Source of the DNA: an uncultured Phascolarctobacterium sp.
GTDB taxonomy: Bacteria; Bacillota; Negativicutes; Acidaminococcales; Acidaminococcaceae
Assembly: GCA_900544885.1 (NCBI GenBank)
Contig: UQWU01000005.1
Location: 1 to 49,371, forward strand
Length of the DNA stretch: 49,371 bases
Reading direction: 5' to 3'
The position numbers and the translations under genes were made by a program. Numbering within the stretch: the stretch's first letter is position 1; every line of letters begins with the position of its first letter. The notes under the pieces are model-generated. The model was not told where the DNA came from. It worked only from the letters and a program-made list of their open reading frames with translations, and ran no database searches. Below, in pieces: positions 42,159 through 49,371 of this stretch.

Positions 42159-43316
42159 TTATCCTCTTTTAAACGCTTTAGTAATTTTATCTTGCACTGA
42201 TTGTAATTTAGCCAAATCTATCTCCAACTGCACAGCCGCATCGGACCATCTATTAAAAGGAGTTTTACACTTCATAATTTCTTCTATAGAATAGCCGCTT
42301 TCCAGAGAAAGAAGATATGCTGTATTAATATAATGCATCGCAAAACCTTGATACATATATTTCTTAGTTACGTGCTTAGGTATATCCATCCGCTCAGCTA
42401 AGCGTCTGGCCTGATAATCGACACAGCGTGAAAAATAAACCTTAGGTGTCAAGCCTAGTAACAATTTTATTTTATCCCATGTATATTTTTCTCTCAGCTG
42501 CATAACCTTTGCTAAAGGCACACGTCCCATATAAGCATGTAAGCAAACATTTTCCGTTTCATAAAAGCCTAATTGTTTATAAAGTAATGCTAGCTGTTCT
42601 TTCGGAAACTGATAATCATTATGCAAAATATTGATTAACTCGTCCTCTGTCAGATTCTTAATCCGCAACCCGGCAAAACCTGCACCAAAACGCTGATGCG
42701 AAACTTCTTGCTTTGTTACAATAACCTTACTCTGTTTATGTTTTAGAGCAGCTTCGATATCATCCCAAGAATTAACAGCTGTTTTCAATGGTAATATCTC
42801 ACCTATATTCTGCTTATAGGTAACAGATAAATTCTTGGCTGTTCTAATGTCATTTAAAGAATAGCCTTCTTTATAATAATATTTTATTTTCTCGGCCAAA
42901 CTTTTATCATTTCCGGAAAGCTTTTTTATTTGATACTCAGCATTTCTTTTAGCAAATACATCTGCCGTCAGTCCTAATAATATCCGCACACGTCCCCATG
43001 TACTCTGCTGATGCAGTGATAAAACTTTTTCTAAAGGAGCATCGGCTAATTTCGCATATAACAAAGCCGTTGTCAATTCATTATATTTATGCCCCTTATC
43101 CAACAGCTGTTCTAGAAGATAACTTTCTACACCATATTCTTTATGTAGACGCCTAGCACGCTCTTTATTGTCTATTTGTTGACCCTGTCTTTGTCTAACG
43201 TCACTAGCACTAACATTCTTCTCATTAGAAACTGCCGCTGCTGCCATATTAGGATAAATAGCGATATTTACTGTTAAGATGCCTATTAATACACTTAGAT
43301 AAAATAAATTTTTCAT
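42159..43316 (-). CDS. Exported protein with an internal duplication, function unknown
   Basis: 385 residues from ATG 43316. A signal peptide (about 1-27, ending NMAAAA) is followed by a charged linker and two copies of one module. Copy 1 (94-186) and copy 2 (267-359) align without gaps at an offset of 173 residues. Anchors: PLEKVLSL/PLAKVMQL, TW, LLGLT, RNAEYQIKKL/RCVDYQARRL, a Tyr-rich helix ending in TAKNLS/TAYLLS, and EILPLKTAVNSWDD/EIMKCKTPFNRWSD. The modules look all-helical. I recognise no domain. It lies between the ABC ATPase and the CGGC gene in the uptake operon, so a periplasmic role in ligand handling is plausible but inferred. The frame is open further upstream (to 43364), but that part would precede the signal peptide. 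Confidence 0.75.
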   Translation of the reverse strand: MKNLFYLSVLIGILTVNIAIYPNMAAAAVSNEKNVSASDVRQRQGQQIDNKERARRLHKEYGVESYLLEQLLDKGHKYNELTTALLYAKLADAPLEKVLSLHQQSTWGRVRILLGLTADVFAKRNAEYQIKKLSGNDKSLAEKIKYYYKEGYSLNDIRTAKNLSVTYKQNIGEILPLKTAVNSWDDIEAALKHKQSKVIVTKQEVSHQRFGAGFAGLRIKNLTEDELINILHNDYQFPKEQLALLYKQLGFYETENVCLHAYMGRVPLAKVMQLREKYTWDKIKLLLGLTPKVYFSRCVDYQARRLAERMDIPKHVTKKYMYQGFAMHYINTAYLLSLESGYSIEEIMKCKTPFNRWSDAAVQLEIDLAKLQSVQDKITKAFKRG

Positions 43317-43348
43317 AATATCGATACACTCTTCACACTCAAAGTATA

Positions 43349-44128
43349 TTACTGCTTCTGCCAATGTTGAGGCAAATATGCAATATTCATTCTCTGAGTT
43401 CGCGGATTAATATAAACACTGCTTCTTACCTCATATAAATCATAGATAAATTCTTCCGTCAATAATTCTTGCGGAGTTCCCATACCTACAATATCACCAT
43501 CTTTTATAGCCACTAAGCTGTCACAATACATAGCCGCAATATTTAAATCATGGATAGCTGCTACAATAGTCAAATTCAATGCTTTGACAATATCCATAAT
43601 CTGTAATTGATACTTAATATCCAAATGATTGGTAGGCTCGTCAAGTACTAAACATTCCGTTTCCTGCGTCAAAGCTCTAGCCAAAATAACACGCTGTTGC
43701 TCGCCACCGCTTAATGTGGCAAAACTTCTTTCTTCAAAACCTGCCATACCTACTGTTTGCAAAGCTTTCCTTGCAATCTGATAATCATAAAAATTATCAC
43801 GTTCCAACATCTTTTTATGCGGAGAACGCCCCATAAGTACAATATCTAAAACCGAAAAATCAAAACTATAAGCATTATGCTGTGCAACTACTGCCAATTT
43901 TAATGCTGATTCGCGATATGATAATTCATCTAAATCTTGACCGTTGAAAAAAATTTTTCCTTCCGTCTGTCTTTGTACGCGATAAACACATTTCAAAAAA
44001 GTACTTTTGCCACTACCATTAGGACCAATAATACCGACAAATTCTTTGTTTTTTACGGCAAAATCAAAACCTTTTAAAATTTCTTTGTCACCAAACCCCA
44101 TCTTTATGGCTTCTGCTAAGATTTCCAT
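43349..44128 (-). CDS. FecE-type iron-chelate/heme ABC transporter ATP-binding protein
   Basis: 259 residues. Walker A GPNGSGKST, Q-loop VAQHNAYSF, signature LSGGEQQRVILARAL, Walker B CLVLDEPTNHLD, switch AIHDLNIA. The spacing and PTNHLD are typical of FepC/FecE/BtuD ATPases. It follows the permease by 2 bp. Confidence 0.93.
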   Translation of the reverse strand: MEILAEAIKMGFGDKEILKGFDFAVKNKEFVGIIGPNGSGKSTFLKCVYRVQRQTEGKIFFNGQDLDELSYRESALKLAVVAQHNAYSFDFSVLDIVLMGRSPHKKMLERDNFYDYQIARKALQTVGMAGFEERSFATLSGGEQQRVILARALTQETECLVLDEPTNHLDIKYQLQIMDIVKALNLTIVAAIHDLNIAAMYCDSLVAIKDGDIVGMGTPQELLTEEFIYDLYEVRSSVYINPRTQRMNIAYLPQHWQKQ

Positions 44129-44130
44129 TT

Positions 44131-45183
44131 TTAATTACCTCCAAAACCATAAGTTCTCTTGATCATTAGATAGACAAAGCAAGGAGCACCTATTAAGGAA
44201 ATCAAAATACCTATGGGCAACTCTGTTCTAGGAATAATAACACGACATAATCCGTCAGCTACTACTAAAAACACTGCACCGGACAAAGCAGAAACCGGTA
44301 TCAGCTTTTTATGATCTGTGCCTACAAGCATACGGATAACATGAGGAACAATCAGACCTACAAAGCCAACCATACCTGCTGTATAAACAACAAAACCTAC
44401 TATTAATGCACTGACTAATAAATAAATCTGACGGTAAATATGTAAATCAGTACCTAAAGTTAAAGCTGATTCATCACCCAAAAGCATTAAATTTAAAATA
44501 CGGCTTTGTGTCCAAAAAAATAATGTACACAATACAACTATGGGTCCTATTATTGTTAAAGTATCCCATTTCGCACCAGCAAAAGAACCCATTAACCAAT
44601 AAGCAATCGTCTGCATTCCTTCTTTATTATTGGCAAAATAAACAATAAAGCTCGAAAACGCACCACAAACAGCACTTAAAGCCATACCTGCTAAAAGCAA
44701 TTTGATTGAATTAGCTCTTCCACCAAGATTGGAAATGAACAAAACACCTAAAGAAATAGCAAAAGCACCGATAAAAGCAGCAATACCAACAAAGTTTTCA
44801 CTCCAGCTAATGCCGATACCTAATAAAATAGCTGCCGTAGCACCTAAAGAAGCACCTGAGGAAATACCCAAAATATACGGATCCGCTAAAGGATTTTTTA
44901 CTACCGCCTGCATGATTACACCGCAAACAGCTAAGCCCATACCAACAAAAGCAGCCAATACTAAACGCGGCATACGTAAAAGCCAAATAATATCATGTAT
45001 CGGCGTATGACCTGGTGATTCAATAGGCAATGTACTTGTGAACTGCTCGGTAACAGCATTATAAATGACAGCTAAAGGAAATTTAACTGTACCTATGGAT
45101 AGTGCCCAGAAAAAAGCTACTATTAAAAACACTAGCAACATCAAGCATATTACTAGATAACCTTGTTCTTTTAAAAATTTCAT
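44131..45183 (-). CDS. FecCD-family ABC transporter permease
   Basis: 350 residues, about 10 helices. LLRMPRLVLAAFVGMGLAVCG, NPLADPYILGISSGASLGA, the coupling region ESALTLGTD and VGFVGLIVPHVIRMLVG are the family signatures. It forms a homodimer for siderophore, heme or cobalamin import. The start directly abuts the stop codon of the binding protein gene. Confidence 0.95.
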   Translation of the reverse strand: MKFLKEQGYLVICLMLLVFLIVAFFWALSIGTVKFPLAVIYNAVTEQFTSTLPIESPGHTPIHDIIWLLRMPRLVLAAFVGMGLAVCGVIMQAVVKNPLADPYILGISSGASLGATAAILLGIGISWSENFVGIAAFIGAFAISLGVLFISNLGGRANSIKLLLAGMALSAVCGAFSSFIVYFANNKEGMQTIAYWLMGSFAGAKWDTLTIIGPIVVLCTLFFWTQSRILNLMLLGDESALTLGTDLHIYRQIYLLVSALIVGFVVYTAGMVGFVGLIVPHVIRMLVGTDHKKLIPVSALSGAVFLVVADGLCRVIIPRTELPIGILISLIGAPCFVYLMIKRTYGFGGN

Positions 45184-46239
45184 CTATTTCTGCTCCTTAT
45201 ACAATTCCGGATATAGTCCTCGGGAAATTGCTTTTATACCATCATAAGTACGTATACCACTACTATAAACATTATATAACGGCAAAGGTATCACGCGTCC
45301 GTTTTTCACACAACGCAAATTTTTGAGAGCGTTATGTTCTGTAATGCGTTTTACCATTTCTTCTTCCCTTCCATAATACGCTTCAATAACAATCACAAAG
45401 ATAACATCAGGATCATAATTAATAATTTGTTCGATACCGATATTTAAATCTTTTGGTGCTAATAACTCTCCATGTAATTCGTTTATAATATTACCTGCCA
45501 AAGATTTTTCATTATATACACCCACATCCTTGCCCAAAAATTCAACTACTAAAGCACGTGGTTTCTGCTGTATATGACTTGTTTTCTCTTTGACAAAATT
45601 TATTTCTGCCTGCATATTGCCAACAATCTCTTCAGCTCGTTGCTGTTTATCAAAAATTTTGCCTAATTTTAAAATATCATCATATTCGTTCTGTAATGTT
45701 TTATATCTCTTATTAGGTACAGAATTGGCAGAAATATAAGTATTGACACCTCTTTTATGCCAAAATTCTGTTTCACGCAAAACTTTAGGTGAAAAAGTTG
45801 AATACCAACCTATAATAAAATCAGGTTTTAACATCATCGTTGTCTCTAAATCTAACAATTGAATACCGGTATAAGGAATTTTACTATATTCCTCTTGATA
45901 TTGCGGTAAAAAATACTTTTTATCCGGTACACCATTCCCGGCTATAATCCTATCGCCTACGCCTAAAGCTAATAAAGTTTCAATAGAATTCTGCCATACA
46001 GCAATTACGCGCTGTGGCGGTCTTTTATAAACTAATTCTTCGTTTTCAATACGAGAATTGATATTTTCAATAGTTAAAGGATAATTATCCTTATTATATT
46101 CACTAACTGTCTGCTGTTGAAAACGTTTCGCACCAGCAATATTTTCTTGTACAGGTAAAACAAAAATATTTCTTGCACATCCCTGCAAAAGTAGTGCTAC
46201 TAAACAAACACCGATTAATAATAATTTTTGCATTTTCAT
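45184..46239 (-). CDS. Iron-chelate/heme-type ABC substrate-binding lipoprotein
   Basis: 351 residues. Lipoprotein signal with LLQGC (Cys21), then the helical-backbone class III fold: RVIAVWQNSIETLLALGVGDRIIA, LLDLETTMMLKPDFIIGW, a long linker helix, and YDPDVIFVIVIEAYYG. This matches pfam Peripla_BP_2 (FepB/BtuF/heme binders). The ligand cannot be told; no cobalamin riboswitch is present upstream, which argues mildly for iron or heme. Confidence 0.92.
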   Translation of the reverse strand: MKMQKLLLIGVCLVALLLQGCARNIFVLPVQENIAGAKRFQQQTVSEYNKDNYPLTIENINSRIENEELVYKRPPQRVIAVWQNSIETLLALGVGDRIIAGNGVPDKKYFLPQYQEEYSKIPYTGIQLLDLETTMMLKPDFIIGWYSTFSPKVLRETEFWHKRGVNTYISANSVPNKRYKTLQNEYDDILKLGKIFDKQQRAEEIVGNMQAEINFVKEKTSHIQQKPRALVVEFLGKDVGVYNEKSLAGNIINELHGELLAPKDLNIGIEQIINYDPDVIFVIVIEAYYGREEEMVKRITEHNALKNLRCVKNGRVIPLPLYNVYSSGIRTYDGIKAISRGLYPELYKEQK

Positions 46240-46244
46240 CCCCA

Positions 46245-46293
46245 GGAAAAAAAGAGTGCTAAAGCACTACCGACCATGCAGTAGTGCCTTAGC
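46245..46293 (-). terminator. Attenuating terminator between the TonB receptor and the binding protein
   Basis: Minus strand GCTAAGGCACTAC pairs with GTAGTGCTTTAGC (13 positions with G-U), 10-nt loop, ACTC, then TTTTTTT. No new promoter is clear downstream, so it likely lowers expression of the ABC genes relative to the receptor. Confidence 0.78.
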
Positions 46294-46322
46294 GAAATTA
46301 TAGAAGTGTTTTACAAATAAAA

Positions 46323-48734
46323 TTAGAAAGTATATTTCATACCAACCATGAAGCAACGACCAGGCATTGCTGCACTACCTACGCCATTCCAAGCATTGTA
46401 GGAAGTTTCATATGCTTCATTAGTCAGGTTGGTTACTAAAGCATAAGCAGTAATATCGTCAGTAATCTGATAGTTGATGTTCCAGTCCAGAACAAGGAAA
46501 TCATTATCAGTAAATGCATAATCACTGCAGCCTGTATACCAGTTAGTTAGTAAACCAGTATATAATTTGCCATTTTCATAAGAAAGGTTTAAAGAATAAT
46601 GGTTAGCCGGACGCAAGCTGTTAATAGCAGTATTAATATCATCAGGTCTATTGTAACCCCAACTCGGATCAAGTACCCAACCAGATTTAGCTTTCCATTC
46701 ATCTTTCATATGAGAATAAGAAGCACTTAAAGTCAGATGTTCATCAAATTGATGATCTAAAGTAATATTAAAGGATTGTTTATCTTCCTTCGCATTTACC
46801 GCAGTACTGGTCAGTTTGCCTTCTTTATCATCCCAAATAGGCAAAGTAGCAATAGCATTGCTCATACGAGTCCAGTCATAGTGAACAGCAACACTTGTTT
46901 TATCGGATAATTCTTTTCTTACACCTAAAGTCCAAGCATCGCCTTCTTCATCTTCTAAAGGAGTTTTGAAAACGCCATCAACGCTATTATAGTCACCTTC
47001 TTTTAACGGACGGAATACTTTAGTCCAACCAAAATACATACTGCTGGTATCATCAAACATATATTGAGTGTTGATAACCGGAGTAATCAGATGGGTATCG
47101 CCTTTGCCTTGAGAAGTACCGTTATCATTAGTAGTTTCAAAAGAGCTATATTTAGCATAGCGGATAGAAGGAGTAATATCCCATTTATCACTGATATGAA
47201 TTTTATCTTGCAAATATGCTTGTAAAGATTTTCTAGTTACATGGGATTCTTTAATGGAACCATTATCTTCTATTTTTTTGCTAAAGTTTTTAGATTTATC
47301 GTAAGTTACGCTAGCAATAATATCGTTGACACCAACAGATTTTGCTACTTGCAATTGTACGCCACGATTTTTTTCTTCGGTCCAACTAGTAGGTTCGGTT
47401 GCTGCACCACCTGTTTTTTCCAGCCATTCTTTGATTTTATCTTTATCGCCGCCGGGGAAAGGTGCCAGGTTTTTATCAATCCACTCTTGCAATTGTGCAT
47501 CAGTTGCACCATTCGGGAATGCTTCTTTATAAGCATCGGTCATTTTATTGCTATCAATGCCCCATCTATATTTATCTCTGTGCGCATAGCGATGGTTTTG
47601 ATCATAAACACGGACAAAGCTTTCCATGCCATTGTCTTTATCAAAGGTATATTGGATATCCCAGTCATTATTTTTAAACTTACTGAAAGAACCATAAACA
47701 GCACCATCTAATGCATATAAGTTATGGTAACCAGGATTACGGGAGTCACCGGATAAAGGGCCGCCAACTAATTTATTGTTTTCATCAAGTTGACCTACTG
47801 CCGCTTTAAAAATAATATCTTTCCAATCTTTTTCGTTCCAATATTTTAAGTTCGGAGTAGCAATCGGGTAACCATCTCTACCTTGTTTAAAGTTATACCA
47901 AACTTTTAAGCTTTGTTTATCATTAAAGTCTTTATCTACACGGATATTCACACCGTCTTCTTTATAATTAGAGCCGCCTAAAGTACCGGTTTCACCAACA
48001 GAACCATCTTTATATTTAGTATCACCGGACATATCGCGGTTAGCAGAAACAAAATAATGCCAAGATTTATCCTCACCAGCACTGCCAGAATAACTTAAAG
48101 CATATTTATGTTTATCCCAGGAACCAGTTGCTAAATCAATAGAACCTTTGTTATCAGCAGCACCTTTACGAGTAATAATATTAATTACGCCACCTAAAGC
48201 ATCACTGCCGTATACAGAAGCACCAGGTCCTTTGATAACTTCGATTTTATCAACGTTTTCCATATTAGTTACTTGATCTAAGTTAACACCTGTAGATTTA
48301 GTACCTTTTTTAGTATTATCACCAACTCTAGTACTTGCACCATTATCTACACGACGACCATCAACCAAAATAATTACACGGGTATCACCATTAATGGAAA
48401 CGCCATTATTATAAAATTGATAGCCGTATTCACCACCACGATAACCAGGGTTTTGGAAAGTTACACCCGGGATACGTTTAATAGCTTCAGTCAAATCGGT
48501 GTAATGACGTTTTTCGATTTCTTCACGTGTAATAACCTTAACGTCACCACCGGTACGGTAGTATGATTGTTCAGTGATGGTATCGCCAAATTTATTTTTA
48601 GCAGCATCAGCTTCTACAACCATAGTATCCAAAGTATAATCATTCAAGTTTTCGTCAAATGCCGCATTAGCAGTTGCACATAAACCCATTACCATCATCA
48701 TAGCTGCTGCAGCAGTGTATTGCATTTTCTTCAT
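46323..48734 (-). CDS. TonB-dependent outer-membrane receptor
   Basis: About 803 residues from ATG 48734. Signal peptide (to about residue 24, ATANA). TonB-box-like DTMVVEA at about 36-42. Plug domain: VKVITREEIEKRHYTDLTEAIKRIPGV, RVIILVDGRRVDNG, VEKIEVIKGPGASVYGSDALGGVINIITRKG pattern. The C-terminal beta-barrel ends in MVGMKYTF with terminal Phe. The Cir/FepA/heme-receptor-like plug fits import of iron chelates or heme. Its presence shows an outer membrane. ExbBD/TonB are not in the window. The ribosome binding site (AGAAAGAAG) is weak. Confidence 0.95.
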   Translation of the reverse strand: MKKMQYTAAAAMMMVMGLCATANAAFDENLNDYTLDTMVVEADAAKNKFGDTITEQSYYRTGGDVKVITREEIEKRHYTDLTEAIKRIPGVTFQNPGYRGGEYGYQFYNNGVSINGDTRVIILVDGRRVDNGASTRVGDNTKKGTKSTGVNLDQVTNMENVDKIEVIKGPGASVYGSDALGGVINIITRKGAADNKGSIDLATGSWDKHKYALSYSGSAGEDKSWHYFVSANRDMSGDTKYKDGSVGETGTLGGSNYKEDGVNIRVDKDFNDKQSLKVWYNFKQGRDGYPIATPNLKYWNEKDWKDIIFKAAVGQLDENNKLVGGPLSGDSRNPGYHNLYALDGAVYGSFSKFKNNDWDIQYTFDKDNGMESFVRVYDQNHRYAHRDKYRWGIDSNKMTDAYKEAFPNGATDAQLQEWIDKNLAPFPGGDKDKIKEWLEKTGGAATEPTSWTEEKNRGVQLQVAKSVGVNDIIASVTYDKSKNFSKKIEDNGSIKESHVTRKSLQAYLQDKIHISDKWDITPSIRYAKYSSFETTNDNGTSQGKGDTHLITPVINTQYMFDDTSSMYFGWTKVFRPLKEGDYNSVDGVFKTPLEDEEGDAWTLGVRKELSDKTSVAVHYDWTRMSNAIATLPIWDDKEGKLTSTAVNAKEDKQSFNITLDHQFDEHLTLSASYSHMKDEWKAKSGWVLDPSWGYNRPDDINTAINSLRPANHYSLNLSYENGKLYTGLLTNWYTGCSDYAFTDNDFLVLDWNINYQITDDITAYALVTNLTNEAYETSYNAWNGVGSAAMPGRCFMVGMKYTF

Positions 48735-48774
48735 GTAATCAAACAACTTCTTTCTCTTTAAATTTCAATATGTT

Positions 48775-49170
48775 TTAAAAACGTGCTCCATTGATATACG
48801 TAAACGTGTATTCTTGTGCTGTTACCCAATCGTGAATTTCTTGATCGAATTTACCAAAATTAAAATTCATTTTTCTTGAACCGCCAGCAGGTATTTTACA
48901 CATAGGCATTTTTATCGGACGACCTGTGAACTGTTTTTTTACGCCATCTTTATCGGTAAAAACTACTCGCATAATAAAATCATTTAACTTAGTAATTTTC
49001 AAATCAGAACGCTTATTAACAAAAGTTCCTGTAACGCACAAATCATCACCGGAACGCCATACCTTAGTAGTTGTCCAATCCAAAATCATCTTATCTGAAG
49101 ATACTTCTGCAGCAAAAGCAAAACTAGGTATCATAACAAGCATCAAAATCAGTAAGCAAATCTTTTTCAT
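48775..49170 (-). CDS. Small exported protein heading the TonB uptake operon, function unknown
   Basis: 131 residues. Signal peptide KKICLLILMLVMIPSFAFA, cleavage before AEVSS. The mature part of about 110 residues is beta-rich and resembles FxLYD/immunoglobulin-like secreted domains: VWRSGDDLCVTGTFVNKRSDLKI, LNDFIMRVVFTDKDGVKKQF, MPMCKIPAGGSRKMNF. Two cysteines could form a disulfide. AAGGAGG is correctly placed. It precedes the receptor by 40 bp, so a periplasmic or outer-membrane accessory role is likely; domain assignment is tentative. Confidence 0.75.
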   Translation of the reverse strand: MKKICLLILMLVMIPSFAFAAEVSSDKMILDWTTTKVWRSGDDLCVTGTFVNKRSDLKITKLNDFIMRVVFTDKDGVKKQFTGRPIKMPMCKIPAGGSRKMNFNFGKFDQEIHDWVTAQEYTFTYINGARF

Positions 49171-49240
49171 GCTTCTCCTCCTTTCTTCATTAACACTCGT
49201 GAGAGATTGTATGGGACATACTTATAAATATTTATCTTTA

Positions 49241-49281
49241 TGCATAATGCCTCGCTATCCATGTTCCGCTGACATTATGCA
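49241..49281. repeat. Inverted repeat upstream of the TonB operon
   Basis: TGCATAATG (49241-49249) and CATTATGCA (49273-49281), a perfect 9-bp inverted repeat with 23 bp between. It lies in the predicted 5' leader, about 70-110 bp before the first gene. It could be an mRNA stem-loop or a two-site operator. Confidence 0.55.
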
Positions 49282-49295
49282 CAAAAAGCAAAAAC

Positions 49296-49332
49296 CTTTC
49301 TGCAATAATGACAGAAAGTGGTCCTATGTCAA
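49296..49332 (-). promoter_or_regulatory. Promoter of the TonB uptake operon with an overlapping dyad
   Basis: Minus strand TTGACA (49327-49332), 16-nt spacer, CATTAT (49305-49310). A dyad CTTTCTG (49296-49302)/CAGAAAG (49312-49318), 9 bp apart, covers the -10, as an operator would. It does not look like a classic Fur box. Confidence 0.5.
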
Positions 49333-49371
49333 GATTTAGTACAAGTTAAAATGAGGTTTTTCTCATCTTAA

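Noticed and set aside
49171..49371. Cobalamin riboswitch upstream of the TonB operon
   Set aside because: No B12-box (GCCACTG) or other conserved core; the leader is short and AT-rich.

Overview
The window looks like a chromosomal core segment from a diderm Firmicute of the class Negativicutes, most likely Acidaminococcaceae and close to Phascolarctobacterium. Three things point there. The partial 16S gene at the left edge, on the minus strand, resembles the Phascolarctobacterium 16S as I remember it. The gene content is Firmicutes-like: EcfA1-EcfA2-EcfT-TruA-L13-S9, SecG-esterase-RNase R-SmpB, and L21-Prp-L27 with a cleavable L27 extension. Outer-membrane functions are also present: a TonB-dependent receptor, an AsmA-like protein and an ArnT-like transferase. 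Nearly all genes are on the minus strand; only four small or single genes are on the plus strand.

Layout, left to right. 1-1.2 kb: 5' part of 16S rRNA with its leader and a consensus promoter. 1.2-1.8 kb: intergenic DNA with two to three copies of a repeated palindromic element. 1.8-3.6 kb: hydG with a TM1266-type hydrogenase regulator. 3.7-6.1 kb: DnaQ-like exonuclease, AsmA-like protein and a tiny membrane protein. 6.2-6.8 kb: decayed-looking DNA with a 45-bp tandem duplication. 6.9-13.4 kb: secG, hppA, esterase, hotdog thioesterase, rnr and smpB. 13.7 kb: orphan membrane protein. 14.1-18.4 kb: ecfA1-ecfA2-ecfT-truA and rplM-rpsI. 18.5-23.3 kb: a complete branched-chain amino acid ABC importer, livKHMGF, with an attenuator after livK. 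23.4-24.1 kb: AT-rich gap holding a good small-RNA candidate. 24.2-26.4 kb: yccF and a glycine-riboswitch-controlled Na+:amino acid symporter. 26.5-30.2 kb: an OmpR-type two-component system and an ArnT-like transferase. 30.3-38.7 kb: rpoBC with a leader terminator and an unknown gene downstream. 38.8-41.3 kb: rplU-prp-rpmA and rng. 41.5-49.3 kb: a TonB/ABC metal-chelate uptake operon with three accessory proteins.

Four observations deserve most attention. (1) A perfect match to the enterobacterial PmrA box, CTTAAT-N5-CTTAAT, lies directly after the histidine kinase stop codon and in front of the ArnT-like gene. This suggests a PmrAB/ArnT-like envelope-modification circuit in a diderm Firmicute. 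(2) An isolated promoter, 9-bp stem-loop, C-rich linker and terminator between livK and yccF looks like an undescribed sRNA of about 105 nt. (3) The iron/heme-type uptake operon contains an unrecognised exported protein built from two copies of a module of at least 93 residues, aligning without gaps at an offset of 173 residues, plus a CGGC-domain protein. (4) rpoBC is separated from rplJL and from rpsL-rpsG, and is preceded by its own promoter and an intrinsic terminator in the leader.

All product names come from reading motifs by eye. No database search was possible.
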